From assembly GCA_963771005.1 (NCBI GenBank), contig CAVYRO010000008.1, positions 1,302,001 through 1,366,000 of the forward strand: DNA of 64,000 nucleotides. The letters run 5' to 3'. The stretch is from DASQZK01 sp963771005. GTDB taxonomy: Bacteria > Bacteroidota > Bacteroidia > Bacteroidales > GCA-2748055. Position numbers and translations under genes: made by a program. A model generated the notes under the pieces. It saw only the letters and a program-made list of their open reading frames with translations, was not told the DNA's origin and did not search any database. The first letter of the stretch is position 1, and the number at the start of each line of letters is the position of its first letter. Positions 1-10,800 of this stretch are shown piece by piece.

Positions 1-2997
1 GAATTCATCCGGTATCCTGTAACTCAGGGTTACGTTTTTCACCCTCACGTAGGAACCGTCTTCGATCCACCGGGTGGAAAAGGCAGAATTACCAATGGGG
101 TCATTCGCGAGTGCACGGGGGATATCTGTTTCCTGTCCTTCATACTGCCACCGGTTAAGAACCGTGGCACTCTGGTTCTCAAGGCCGGTCATCGCTTCAT
201 TTTTATACCTGAGGTAGTTGAACAGCTTATTTCCGTATACTCCCTGCAGCAAGCCGCTCAGTGTCCATCTTTTGTAGGTTATGGCTGTGGAGAAGCCTCC
301 GAAGTATTGCGGAAGGGAGGATCCAATATTGGTTTTATCGTATTCGTTGATGATACCATCGGGAGCTCCGTCGGGGCCGGACAGGTCGGCGAATTTTGCA
401 TCACCTGCCCTGTATGAAGAGCCTTTGGCATTGACAAGCGACATTTCATCAGCTTCTGCCTGGGTGCTATACACTCCTTCAAAAATGAAACCGTAGAAGC
501 TGTTGGCCGGCGCCCCCACCGCATTTACAATCTCCGCCCCGGGAACTTCCGTAATGATCTTATTACCCTTGATCTCTACAACCTGGTTACTGATCTCGGA
601 AAAATTGGCCTGTATATCCCAGGAAAAAGATGATGTACTTATTATCCGCCAAAATAAACTGTACTCTGTTCCCGTATTCTCCATTTTTCCACCATTTTCT
701 GCCCGGAGATCATACCCTATGAAGGCATCCAAAGGACTATAGATCAGCATATTATCTGTCGATGTTTTAAACATGTCGACTTTGAATGAGAGCCGGTTGC
801 CCCACATCGAAAGATCCATCCCTGCATCCAACTGGGTAAGGATCTCGTAACTGAGACGATCGTTAGGGACAACAGCCGGATAAAGACCGACTGTTTCGCG
901 GAATTTGATCGCCTGGTAGTAATTGGTGGCAGTGGATTCCCCGATATCATCGTTCCCCGTTCTCCCGGCACTAAACCTAAGTTTCAGATCTTCAAGCCAG
1001 GACAGGTTTTTCAGGAAATTTTCATTCGAAAGTCTCCATCCGATCCCGCCCGAGTAAAACAGGCCGAAGGGCTGCCCGCCTATTTCCGTAGTGCCGGCGG
1101 CATGATCACCCACCCTCGAGGATCCGTCAAGTGAAACAGTAGCTGTCAGTAAATATTTTGTTTTGTAGGCATAGTTGAGGTATTCATAATACGACAACCA
1201 CGACCAGTTCCTGTTCTGGCCGCCGATCTCCCGCTGATCATTCTGCCCGTCAGCAAGGGTCCTGTACTGGTCGTTCTCATGCGCGTTCTTGGTGAGACCC
1301 CAGTCAAGCTGGTAAGCATTGGTATAAACATGTACACCTGTGTTCGAGGAAAACTGATGATTGGTCCCGAAAGATTTATTGTATATGAGATAGGTGTTAT
1401 TATAGAAAGATTTCAGATCGTTGTTTGTTCTCTTGGAAACATTGATGGCTTCATTATCATAATAAAGCTGCATCCCGTGATTGGGCATGAAGATCTGCTC
1501 CTTAAGTTCATCATAGGTAAGGCTGAAATTACTATTAAGCCTGAGATTCTTACCAAGATTGCCTTCCAATCCGAGAGTGGCTATGAAGTTATAATTGGTG
1601 TTTTTAGCTTCGTAATTTTCGACAATTGCGAGCGGATTGCTGACCCCCAGCTCATCAACTTCCGAAAGTGTACGTATTTCCCTGCCCTCTTCATCATACT
1701 GATAGGGATTGAGCAGTGGGGATTTTGCAAGGCTGGCAAGAATTGGACTTGTTTCCGATGCCGTTGCTGCCTCTTTAAGACGGGAATTGCCGTAATTAAG
1801 TGAAACTCCCGCATTCATTTTCAGCCATGTGAAGATATTGAGGCGACTGACGAACCGCAGATCGTACCCTTTGAAACCTGTTTTATTGATCAGGCCATCA
1901 CTGCTTAAATAGCCAAACGACAGGCCATACCTTGCAATTTCATCACCCCCCTTTACATTCATATTCAGGTTGGTCATGACCGCATCATTGAAGATCAACT
2001 TTTGCCAGTTGGTATTATGCTGGTAATCGATATATCGTGGGTCATCTTTTGTAAGAAAAAGGTTCGGAAAATACTCCTGGACAACTTCCTCGTACAAGCC
2101 GGCAGAAAAAATTTCTTCGTTAATAAGGGTCTTATGCTGTCCCCCGTTAAGCTGCGGGATCAGGTTTGAAGGTGCCAGGGAATATCCCGTTTTGAGATCA
2201 AGTTCGATGGTTGTCTGCGTAACACTGGGATCCAGGGTTTCAATCACAATTACCCCGTTGGATCCCTTGGATCCGTAGGCTGCCGTAGTAGCAGGATCTT
2301 TAAGAACAGTGGCTTTGGAGATATCATAATTGTTCACGGCCGTAAGAGGATTGTAGGAAAAACCATTCAGATTTGAGCCGAAAATTCCATGTTGCGTAAG
2401 AGGTACTCCATCCACGATATACAGGGGTGCGTTACCGGCATATATGGAGTTTACCCCCCTGATGGTAGTGACCGCCCCGCTTCCGGGCATTCCCGACCGG
2501 TTTGTGACGAGCATTCCGGGAACACGTCCCTGCAGGTACTGATCGAAAGTGACGACTGCCGAATGGTCAATATCCTTTATACTCAGATCGGTAAAGGAGC
2601 CGATCAGGTTTCTTTTACGAAATGATTGAGTGAGAATGGTTACCACATCATTGCCGGATGCCATATCGTCGGGGGTGAGAAAGACGGTAAGCATGCTCCT
2701 GTTGTTCAGGTAAATGCGCTGACCTTTATAACTGCCGGCCGGTGAAATGATGAGCCAGACATCACCGGAAGATACTTTCAATGTGAATTCCCCCTCAGCG
2801 TCGGTAACTACCGGTAACTGACTGGATCCTTCCACGCTCACCGAAACATCGGGTAAAGGATTGGAGGAGCCCGACAGAACTATGCCGCTTACCATCAGGG
2901 AATCCTGGGAATAAGCTGAGGATATACTCAGGATCAGAACAGCCGCAAAAAGCATTGTTCTTGCCAAACCGGCATTGGATGATTTTTTATTCATCAT
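1..2997 (-). CDS. SusC/RagA-family TonB-dependent outer-membrane receptor, C-terminus beyond the window
   Basis: The frame is open from an ATG at 2997 (a second ATG follows directly) to base 1, giving 999 codons with no stop, so the gene continues past the left edge. The protein starts with a signal peptide ending near SSAYSQ, then a carboxypeptidase-regulatory-like beta-sandwich (about residues 30-115), a plug domain (RGVNSIYAGNAPLYIVDG, then AAYGSKGSNGVIVIET) and a long beta-barrel. SusC proteins import oligosaccharides or other large nutrients across the outer membrane, powered by TonB and working with a SusD lipoprotein. No SusD partner for this copy lies in the window; in the usual order it would lie just past base 1. 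It is the last visible gene of the minus-strand FAS1/SusCD operon, 157 bases after the preceding FAS1 gene. The substrate cannot be read from the sequence. Confidence 0.93.
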   Translation of the reverse strand, partial: MMNKKSSNAGLARTMLFAAVLILSISSAYSQDSLMVSGIVLSGSSNPLPDVSVSVEGSSQLPVVTDAEGEFTLKVSSGDVWLIISPAGSYKGQRIYLNNRSMLTVFLTPDDMASGNDVVTILTQSFRKRNLIGSFTDLSIKDIDHSAVVTFDQYLQGRVPGMLVTNRSGMPGSGAVTTIRGVNSIYAGNAPLYIVDGVPLTQHGIFGSNLNGFSYNPLTAVNNYDISKATVLKDPATTAAYGSKGSNGVIVIETLDPSVTQTTIELDLKTGYSLAPSNLIPQLNGGQHKTLINEEIFSAGLYEEVVQEYFPNLFLTKDDPRYIDYQHNTNWQKLIFNDAVMTNLNMNVKGGDEIARYGLSFGYLSSDGLINKTGFKGYDLRFVSRLNIFTWLKMNAGVSLNYGNSRLKEAATASETSPILASLAKSPLLNPYQYDEEGREIRTLSEVDELGVSNPLAIVENYEAKNTNYNFIATLGLEGNLGKNLRLNSNFSLTYDELKEQIFMPNHGMQLYYDNEAINVSKRTNNDLKSFYNNTYLIYNKSFGTNHQFSSNTGVHVYTNAYQLDWGLTKNAHENDQYRTLADGQNDQREIGGQNRNWSWLSYYEYLNYAYKTKYLLTATVSLDGSSRVGDHAAGTTEIGGQPFGLFYSGGIGWRLSNENFLKNLSWLEDLKLRFSAGRTGNDDIGESTATNYYQAIKFRETVGLYPAVVPNDRLSYEILTQLDAGMDLSMWGNRLSFKVDMFKTSTDNMLIYSPLDAFIGYDLRAENGGKMENTGTEYSLFWRIISTSSFSWDIQANFSEISNQVVEIKGNKIITEVPGAEIVNAVGAPANSFYGFIFEGVYSTQAEADEMSLVNAKGSSYRAGDAKFADLSGPDGAPDGIINEYDKTNIGSSLPQYFGGFSTAITYKRWTLSGLLQGVYGNKLFNYLRYKNEAMTGLENQSATVLNRWQYEGQETDIPRALANDPIGNSAFSTRWIEDGSYVRVKNVTLSYRIPDEF

Positions 2998-3154
2998 TTT
3001 TATTGATTTGCTCATTATTATCTTCATATTCAGGCTTTTTAGTTCCTGGCTCTGCAATCGCATTTCGCACAATCTTTTCCTGGTCACGGACAATCTTTAC
3101 ACTTTTTCCGTTTATACTCTTTGTCATATAGGCTACTATCTCTGCTCATCAGGA

Positions 3155-4717
3155 TCAATACGGGATAAAATCAATATAATCTATAACCAGGCCCGGCTTA
3201 ACCGTCTTGGTAGGATCGATCGTCGGTCCCATGTACTCAAACCGGACCGTGGCCTTTCCGTAATCTGCATCATTCTGCACCCAGCAGTCAAATTTATTAT
3301 ACCCCAGGTCATCCGAAACGTAGTATTTTCCGGTCACGCTCTGAAGCAGATTCTTGGGATATTGCGTATACTTTTTATAATCAAATGATTTTACCAGATC
3401 ATCATTGACATATATATCGTAAATCCCCCCGATCCTGACCAGGGTTTTAACGACCATCAGGTATTTTCTCGGGAAAAGGTTTTTCACCTTGAATTCTATG
3501 GAGAACTGACCTGAATATCCCGTTGAGAAACTGACCTTCAGAATGGAATCATTTGATGCGGATTTAATATTCTCCTGAACGGGAGGAAAAGGAAGATCAC
3601 TGATATAGGCAACACTGTCTTTCCAACTGAATTTATCAATGCCGGTACGATCCAGAAGCCATTCTCCCTCATATCTCACCGCACCGGCGAACAGAGTGTC
3701 GGGGATTGAAAAAGCATCATATTTATAGGCATACCCGTTGCTGCAGATGACTTTGTCTTTAACACCATACTCGATCATGATACTGTCGCCGAGGATATTC
3801 TTCAGTTTAAAGGTATCATTGATGGAATAGTTGGGGATGAACTCTTCCGGCTCCATCATGTTCTCGAAAACCCCCCGCACCAATAGGTAAGGAATAAGGA
3901 TATTTTGCTGCCATTCACCTGGAATATCCCTGTAATCCGTATATCCGGAACCAATGGTCTGTGCCATTTCGGTAAGTGCATTGTTATAATCCTCTTTGCC
4001 GGGAAAGACGAGGGTGGCTGTTTTACTCCTGAATTCCTCACTTACCGGAAAATACCGCGCCTCAAATTTATTGAAGATAACCGCAACGGAATCATAGATC
4101 GTATTTCCGTTTGAATCAAATCCGATCGGCCGGCTTTTTTCCTTGTCAAGAATGATAGAATCCTTGCTGTCAATATATATTTTGAGGGCCGGATTGTTGA
4201 TGGTTATGTATTCGTACAGGTTAGGCCTGGGAATTCCCACCCGGTTGAGGATGAAGAATTTTCCGTTCCTGTACAGGGGACTCTCAAAAGCCACGGGATA
4301 ACCGTCCAGGTAAACCTTCCCCCCGTCACGCTCGAAAAGCGCAAACTTTTCTCCCAGGGTCTGAACTTTTCGTTTACCATTGATAACGACCGCCTGAATA
4401 AATGCCGGTGAGATAAGATACTGGAGTACAGCGGGGGTCACCTGCGCCGTGTCAAGATAGCCTGAAAAGGCTGTATTATCGGGAATAAAAAGGGTCCAGG
4501 TATCATCCTTCAGGAAAAGCGTGTCTAATTTAAATTCTTTTACATATTGCACAAAAAGGGTCATATTATCATCTTCCTGTATGACATCCCAGACGTTCCG
4601 GTCGATGGTATCGGGCGGATCATTGTAATGTTTATCCCAGTCCTCTTTACATCCGGTAAATAGGATCATCAAGAGCAAGCCGGTTATGATCATGTTTTTA
4701 TTCATCCTGAATATCAT
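3155..4717 (-). CDS. FAS1 (fasciclin) domain lipoprotein with C-terminal beta-sandwich
   Basis: A 520-residue protein with a short hydrophobic leader ending in the lipobox LFTGC, so it is probably an outer-membrane or surface lipoprotein. An N-terminal FAS1-like domain spans about residues 35-150 (VWDVIQEDDNMTLFVQYV, then TLFIPDNTAFSGYL). The C-terminal third resembles a jelly-roll ending in DYIDFIPY, as in carbohydrate-binding modules. The start at 4717 overlaps the stop of the upstream gene in an ATGA arrangement, which indicates translational coupling; an alternative ATG lies at 4705. FAS1 domains are known in adhesion and matrix proteins; the function of those placed in Sus-like operons is not established. 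It sits between a SusD/FAS1 set and a second SusC gene, so a role in binding substrate at the cell surface is a reasonable inference. Confidence 0.85.
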   Translation of the reverse strand: MIFRMNKNMIITGLLLMILFTGCKEDWDKHYNDPPDTIDRNVWDVIQEDDNMTLFVQYVKEFKLDTLFLKDDTWTLFIPDNTAFSGYLDTAQVTPAVLQYLISPAFIQAVVINGKRKVQTLGEKFALFERDGGKVYLDGYPVAFESPLYRNGKFFILNRVGIPRPNLYEYITINNPALKIYIDSKDSIILDKEKSRPIGFDSNGNTIYDSVAVIFNKFEARYFPVSEEFRSKTATLVFPGKEDYNNALTEMAQTIGSGYTDYRDIPGEWQQNILIPYLLVRGVFENMMEPEEFIPNYSINDTFKLKNILGDSIMIEYGVKDKVICSNGYAYKYDAFSIPDTLFAGAVRYEGEWLLDRTGIDKFSWKDSVAYISDLPFPPVQENIKSASNDSILKVSFSTGYSGQFSIEFKVKNLFPRKYLMVVKTLVRIGGIYDIYVNDDLVKSFDYKKYTQYPKNLLQSVTGKYYVSDDLGYNKFDCWVQNDADYGKATVRFEYMGPTIDPTKTVKPGLVIDYIDFIPY

Positions 4718-6285
4718 TTAGATGTTGGTACTTCGAACCTTATATTGTCCCACTTGAAAAGACCCGGAATAAAAGACCGGATCTCTACCGTATGTTCTTC
4801 ATAAACGGAAAATGTAATTTTACCCTTGAGCCTGTCATTAAATGTAATATCATTTGTATTACGGGTGCCTGAAAGATCCGTAAGCCCGCCAAACACTTTA
4901 CCGTCAATATAGAGTTCCACGTTAGCACTCGCCGGATCGTTAATCTCGGCCCGTAAAATCACATTATAAGAACCGGGAACGATCTTGGAGACGTGATAGG
5001 TGATTGAAAAGGTTCCGTCAAGTTGCAGGTAATCATCACCCCATGAATTGTCTTCATCGGGCCCCGATTTGACAAAGGTCAGATCGGCTCCCGTCCAGCT
5101 GATATTGTTCAATGCCGAGGTATCTTCGATAATATATGAACCGATTACTTTCCTGTATTCATCCAGCAGAGGCTCACCGTAAAATTCGAAATCTATATTC
5201 GCACGTGAGGGTTGCTGAGGCAGAAGCACCCTGTCAATAAACTGGATGGCACCGCTCTGGGTAATGACATTGCTTTCATCGTAATAAAAAGAAATATAAT
5301 CGATGATCGTGGTATCGAGGCCGGAAATAAGGGTATCGAAAATTTGTTTCCCCTGGTTGATGGCGATATCAATACCTTCTCCATTAATGATGATGGGTGT
5401 GGAAGAAAGAGTATTGTAGTTCGTCGTTCTGCCAACAAAATCATCAAGGAACCAAACTTCCTGGAGTACATGGTAGGCCACAAAATTATGCAGCGGATTT
5501 GAGGAATTACCAAAATCAACACTACCGGGACTGACACTGGCGATGAGATCGTCAAGGGAGTGGATCCCGTACCTGTTGAATACGGAATCGGCTTCAAGCA
5601 GCAGTGTGACAGGCCGGGAATGATTCTCTTCATCCTTCAGGTTAAAATCGATGGCATCTTGCATCCCCGTTAAGTTTACGGCATCTCTGTAAATGGAGTA
5701 GGCCGGATGGGCCTCGAGCCAGGTGTAGGTAGTATGGACCACCGGTACCAGTGCTGCCCCGAGAAGATGAATAAATCCGTTGGATACTTCAATATTCTCC
5801 CTAATTACTGGAGCCTGGTTGTTGATCTTATAGTAAGCCGTATCGGTTTCCACCACGAAACTGACGGTGAGCAGGTCTCCCGAAAGTGTGTAATCCTGGA
5901 GAGCCCCAAAAGGAAAATCGTTGGCATCAATGGCCGTGTTCACCACATGATACCTGCTAAATGCATAAACATAGGCGGAATCCTGCAGCAATTCATCGAA
6001 AGTTGAGAATTCCTCACTCGCATCTATAAACTTCGCAATTGCTTCATTATCCGGGAGAAAAAGGGTATACCCCAATCCATCCGGATTATAAGCACTCAGG
6101 GTTATATCGAGTTTTCCCGCCACCAGTATCTTAGCGAAATCGGAAAAATTATCATCCGACAGGATATAGTCAAGGATAGTCATCTTGTCCTGGTCTTCAA
6201 AGCTTGGCTCGATGGGAAATTCCCTGCAAGAGAAAACGGTTGCCAGGATAAGGAAAATGCTGAATATGAGAGGTGCTCGTTTCAT
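4714..6285 (-). CDS. FAS1 (fasciclin) domain lipoprotein, probably two FAS1 domains plus jelly-roll
   Basis: A 523-residue lipoprotein with lipobox VFSC after a short hydrophobic leader. The first FAS1 domain covers about residues 35-190, with the typical TLFLPDNEAIAKFI and a YHVV segment followed by GFIHLLGAALVPV. A second FAS1-like region follows (about 195-365; FVAYHVLQEVWF, then GAIQFIDRVLLP). The last about 150 residues look like a beta-sandwich (YNVILRAEINDP, VELYIDGKVFGGL, ending DNIRFEV), as in ligand-binding jelly-rolls. The gene starts 3 bases after the SusD gene ends and overlaps the next FAS1 gene by 4 bases, so the three are certainly co-transcribed. By analogy with SusE/SusF-like surface glycan-binding lipoproteins it may hold substrate for the SusCD pair; that is inference from position. 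Confidence 0.86.
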   Translation of the reverse strand: MKRAPLIFSIFLILATVFSCREFPIEPSFEDQDKMTILDYILSDDNFSDFAKILVAGKLDITLSAYNPDGLGYTLFLPDNEAIAKFIDASEEFSTFDELLQDSAYVYAFSRYHVVNTAIDANDFPFGALQDYTLSGDLLTVSFVVETDTAYYKINNQAPVIRENIEVSNGFIHLLGAALVPVVHTTYTWLEAHPAYSIYRDAVNLTGMQDAIDFNLKDEENHSRPVTLLLEADSVFNRYGIHSLDDLIASVSPGSVDFGNSSNPLHNFVAYHVLQEVWFLDDFVGRTTNYNTLSSTPIIINGEGIDIAINQGKQIFDTLISGLDTTIIDYISFYYDESNVITQSGAIQFIDRVLLPQQPSRANIDFEFYGEPLLDEYRKVIGSYIIEDTSALNNISWTGADLTFVKSGPDEDNSWGDDYLQLDGTFSITYHVSKIVPGSYNVILRAEINDPASANVELYIDGKVFGGLTDLSGTRNTNDITFNDRLKGKITFSVYEEHTVEIRSFIPGLFKWDNIRFEVPTSK

Positions 6286-6288
6286 CGG

Positions 6289-7764
6289 TTAAAAATTATA
6301 ATACGGGTTCTGGACCAGGTTTCTGTTGCGTTCGATTTCTGTTTGGTAGATCGGGAGGTACCATCCCAGGGGATTGGTTAACTTGGTAGCCAGGATCCTC
6401 TTCTGAGTGGAAGGCACTTTCTTGATCAGTATTTCTATCAGCCTGCTTTTCCTGTTGAAGTCATTCCGTCTTCCCATTCGCATCATATCGAACCAGCGTT
6501 TGCCCTCGTAAGCCAGTTCCACAGCCCTTTCTTCCATGATGAAATCTTCATAGGCAGCCGCTGATTCGGGCAGGTAAGCAATATCCGGAATATTCCGGTT
6601 GCGGCGGACGATATTGATATTATCCATGGCCTGGGCATATTCCCCGAGCTGTGAAAGTGCTTCGGCCTTCATCAGGTAGATATCGGCAAGCCGGTAGATG
6701 ATAAAATTACAACTGCTCTGATTCGTTCCCGGTCGTTCCGAGGTTCCGTCATTACTTCTTCCCAGGTATTTCCAAACCAGGTACTTATCGGATCGTTTTG
6801 CCACCGATCCTCCGATTCCTCTTACATTTTCAATGTACTTTCTGGTTTGGCCGCTGAAGAGATCGATCGCCGTTTCGCTCGCATTGTAATTATTCGCGTT
6901 CTCATTTGTAAGCCCGTACATCCCGTTCTTCTGGTTCCGTGCATCCTCAAACTGGAATTCAAAGATCCCTTCCAGTGAATTGCCCGGAAAATATATGGAA
7001 AACCAACTGCTCGAAGGGATCATTACATAATCCCTGTTTGATATGATACGGTTGGCATAGGTGATCACGGACTGGTAATCGAAGATCCAGAGTGAAATAT
7101 CAGCCAGCAGGGCATCATAGGAAGCCTTGGTCGCCCTGCCTTTAATTTCCTGCAGAGTCGGGTAGCCATCACTGGTGGCATAGTCTCTCATACTCTCAAG
7201 ATCCCCGATAAGAAAAGCAAGGATTTCTTCCCCGTCGGTTTTCGGCGGGTAAAAATCTGCATCATCTGTTTCAATAGGATCAAGTACAAGGGGGACATCC
7301 CTGAATATTCTTACAAGATAAAAGTAAGCCAGTCCTCTCAGGAAATGAGCTTCCGATAAATAGCCTTTCAGCTGGTAATCGGTGAAGGTTTTATCCTTCT
7401 CTTTCACTTTCGGGGCACTTTTGATGATCTCATTGCAGTAATCGATAACCGTATAGAACTGCTTCCAGTTACACATGCCATTGTCGGGATAGATATTGCC
7501 TTCCATGATCTTACGCTCGTCACCCGATTGGTTCACGTCCCCTTTAAGCATATCTCCCCGGATCTCTCCGTACTTAAAGAGTTGTGCATCCATATGTGAA
7601 AAAGTTTCATAAGCCCCCATTACAACAGCCTTCACATCCTCTTTTGTTTTCCAGAATTCCTGCCTGATCAGACCTTCAGGGGGAACAAGGTCCATCCAGT
7701 CATTACATGAAACCTGGGTCAACATCAGTGTTACGATCAGAATGTATTTTGCTCTTATTTTCAT
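6289..7764 (-). CDS. SusD/RagB-family nutrient-binding outer-membrane lipoprotein
   Basis: A 491-residue lipoprotein (lipobox TQVSC) with the SusD signature: an N-terminal region beginning WMDLVPPEGLIRQEFW, tetratricopeptide-like helices (FLRGLAYFYLVRIFRDVPLV), and the C-terminal motif ERAVELAYEGKRWFDMMRMG followed by NPLGWYLPIYQTEIERN. SusD proteins cap the SusC barrel from outside and capture the ligand. The SusC partner is the gene just upstream (7879-11127). A 73-base palindromic repeat element lies in the 114-base gap between the two, which is unusual inside a SusC-SusD junction. The gene ends 3 bases before the next FAS1 gene. Confidence 0.95.
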   Translation of the reverse strand: MKIRAKYILIVTLMLTQVSCNDWMDLVPPEGLIRQEFWKTKEDVKAVVMGAYETFSHMDAQLFKYGEIRGDMLKGDVNQSGDERKIMEGNIYPDNGMCNWKQFYTVIDYCNEIIKSAPKVKEKDKTFTDYQLKGYLSEAHFLRGLAYFYLVRIFRDVPLVLDPIETDDADFYPPKTDGEEILAFLIGDLESMRDYATSDGYPTLQEIKGRATKASYDALLADISLWIFDYQSVITYANRIISNRDYVMIPSSSWFSIYFPGNSLEGIFEFQFEDARNQKNGMYGLTNENANNYNASETAIDLFSGQTRKYIENVRGIGGSVAKRSDKYLVWKYLGRSNDGTSERPGTNQSSCNFIIYRLADIYLMKAEALSQLGEYAQAMDNINIVRRNRNIPDIAYLPESAAAYEDFIMEERAVELAYEGKRWFDMMRMGRRNDFNRKSRLIEILIKKVPSTQKRILATKLTNPLGWYLPIYQTEIERNRNLVQNPYYNF

Positions 7765-7787
7765 TATCTAATAATTTTATTTTTAAG

Positions 7788-7860
7788 GGTATAATGGAAC
7801 TCACATTATCGATCATTATGATCTTACCTTTTTTTCGTCATCAATTAATGTGGGTTTCAT
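7788..7860. repeat. Short inverted-repeat element, copy 1 of 2
   Basis: A 73-base imperfect palindrome beginning GGTATAATGGAAC and ending GTGGGTTTCAT, with complementary arms (AACTCACATTATCGAT against ATCAATTAATGTGGGTT). A copy in the opposite orientation lies at 23691-23762, with the same ends and the same length within a base. This copy sits in the gap between the SusC and SusD genes, so it is carried in their shared transcript, where it could fold as a hairpin. It carries no open frame; it could be a REP-like or miniature transposable element. Confidence 0.6.
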
Positions 7861-7878
7861 TTTCATTTTTTTACATTA

Positions 7879-10800
7879 TCAGAAACCGATGGCAATACTC
7901 ATGGTCACGATCTTAGGGGGCGGTGTTTTTGCGTTGTCAACCCCGATCCAGAACGGATTGCTTGCATCCTGCCCTACTTCAGGGTCCTGACCGGTATAGC
8001 GGGTGAAGGTCATGATTTTTCTTGCGCTGAGGGTGAGATTCACCGTCCTGAGATGCAGGCGGTTGCAGAGAGAATTTGGGAAGCGGTACCCTACTTTAAT
8101 GTTATTCAGCCTGACGAAATCTCCGGATTCAACATACCGGTCCGATCCCAGGTTGTTGGCCGGATGATCGAGAAAGGCCCTGGGCAACATTCCGGGTTCG
8201 TTCTGTCCCTGGACTCTCCACCGTGCAAGAACGGCCTTACTCTGGTTATTCCGGTTGTCCATCCCTTCCGTCTGAATGGCCACCCCGTTGATGATATCGA
8301 ATCCGAGCCGGTAATGAAAGCCGAATCCGATATCGAAATCATGATAACGGAAACTGGATCCGAATCCTCCTATGTAATTCGGGTTTGAATCGCCGATATA
8401 CACAACATCATTCAAATCGATTTTTCCGTCATGATTGATGTCGGCATATTTTGCGTCTCCGCCGTGGAAGGTATAGGTATCGAGGAAGGTCATCGGTATG
8501 GGATTCCCTTTGCTGTCGCGGATCAGGTTGCCGTTTGCATCCCTGGCCATGGCATCCGCATCGGTCGGATACACTCCCTGGTAACGGAAACCGAAAAATG
8601 AACCGATCGGTTCGCCTTCCATTACGCGCAGTGGGTATTCCCCGTTACTGATGGAGGTGGCCTGCTCGGTATTGAAATTTTCAGGAAGCGAGGTAAAGGA
8701 ATTGATATTCTGGGATGTATTGAAATAAATTGACCAAACCATCTTTTCCTTACGCAGGATCTTATAATCTACCATAAGCTCCCACCCTTTGTTGTCGAGT
8801 GAACCCCCGTTCAAAAATTTCAGTTCATCAAACCCGGAGGAAGTCGGGATCTTGTATTTATCGAACAGGATATTGGAAGTGGTCTTGGTATAAACATCAG
8901 CCTCAATGTAGAGTTTATCCCTGAACATATTCAACTCGAGACCTACATCATTGGAGGATATCACTTCCCACTGCAGATTGTTCAACTGGATCTGTGTAGG
9001 AACAATGGCAGGGAAGGTGAGATAACTTCCGGTAAATGTAGATGCAAATGTAGCGAACCGGGCATAAGGATCACCCGGCCGGCGACCGGATACGCCGTAA
9101 CTGGCTCTGAGTTTACTTTCTCCCAGCCACCTCAGGCTGGATAGCCATGGCTCGCCTGAAAACCGCCATGCTACGGCCAGGCCCCTGAAAAGTCCCCATT
9201 TGTTGTTGGATCCGAACCCTGAATATGCATCGGCCCTGAAATTGCTGTTGAAAATATATCTGTCTTTGTATTTATAGTTCAGATTTATCAGGGCGCCAAG
9301 TGCCCTTGAATCTCCAGAACCGTCACCCTCCCAGTTGATCTGTGCATCTATGGAAGGATCCTGTATATCCGTAGTAGGGGTCTTGTTGCTCTGGATATTC
9401 ATCCATTCGTAACTTGATTGTTCTGTAATCCAGTTCAAGGCACCCGAGACATAATGATCCGTATTGGTAAAGGGGACTTCAAATGAAAGCTGCGATTCTG
9501 TCCTGAAGGATGAATTCAGGTTATTGGATTCTTCGGCATTGTTAATGTTCCATGATAGCCAGTCGGCGCCGATGGCATTGTAGGGAAGAAACTTGGAGGC
9601 CTTACTGCCCCCTAACTGAAACGAGACCGCTTCGCGGAAATCAAGCCAGTCGCGTAATTTATAGCTAAGCCGGAATGTATTTTCCAGGTTATTGGCGTTC
9701 TGGCTGTTTTTACCAAGTGTTGCAACCGCTACCGGGTTATAATATATAGTTCCGTCACCCTGGTAACTGTTTATCGGGGTGAAATATTCTCCGGTCGGGT
9801 GCCCGTAAAGGTCGTATTCCCAGACGCTCATATTCGGAGCCTTGATATAAGCCATCTCTCTTACATTTCGTTGTCTTCCTGAGCCATCGTCAAGGGTAAT
9901 ATTATTCGACGTATTGTTATTTACATAATTGAACTGGATGGAAAAGATGAGTTTTTTTGAAAGAAAATAATCGAGATTCACCCGGGTGGAAAATCTTTTT
10001 GAACCGGTATTTATGGTGGTACCTCCTTCGTCAACATAGCTGAAGGATGTAAAATACCTTGTTTTCTGCCCTCCCCCGGAGATATTAAAGTAATGATCAT
10101 TTGTAATAGAATTCTGGGTCAAAGCGCCAAGCCAGTCGGTGTTGGCCGAATAATTATAGAAATCGGCAAAATCCCTGTCGAAAGCAATTTCTGCGGGAAT
10201 GTCGAAAACTCCCTTACTGTTATGCCATTCCTCGAGCTGTAGCATAATATACTCATTTCCATTTAATAAGGGAATGGAGGGTGGCTGGAAATTGATGCTG
10301 TTTTTATACTGGTAATCGAATTTCACCTTACCCATTTTGCCTTTGTGGGTTTCGATGAGGAGTACGCCGTCGGCTCCCTGGGAGCCGTAAACTGCTGTGG
10401 ATGCAGCGTCTTTGAGGATCTCGATGGATTTAATATCCTGGAGGGCGATGTTTACCAGGTTACTGATGTCTTCCGTGTCGGCCGAACTCAAATCGAAATT
10501 ATCGGATACTCTGGATTGGGGGATCCCGTCGATCACGATCAGCGGCTTGTTATTTCCCATGGAACTCAGACCGCGGATCACGATTTGAGATCCGGAACCC
10601 GGGTCGCCTGAAGCGCTGATGATATCCAGTCCGCTGACCTTTCCCTGCAGGGCATCCGCCGCCGAAAGCACACCCACATCCGTCATTTCGGAGAGATCGA
10701 CCTTCACTGTGGAGGAGGCTACATCACGGTCGGCAATATTGGTGAGACTGACGTTGGATTTTTGAGTACCGTAAACGGTTAATTCTTCGATTTCCGTATT

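Noticed and set aside
1279..1803. A 174-codon plus-strand open frame opposite the first SusC gene.
   Set aside because: It is antisense to the SusC coding frame, has no recognisable protein motif, and the minus strand carries clear SusC sequence here.
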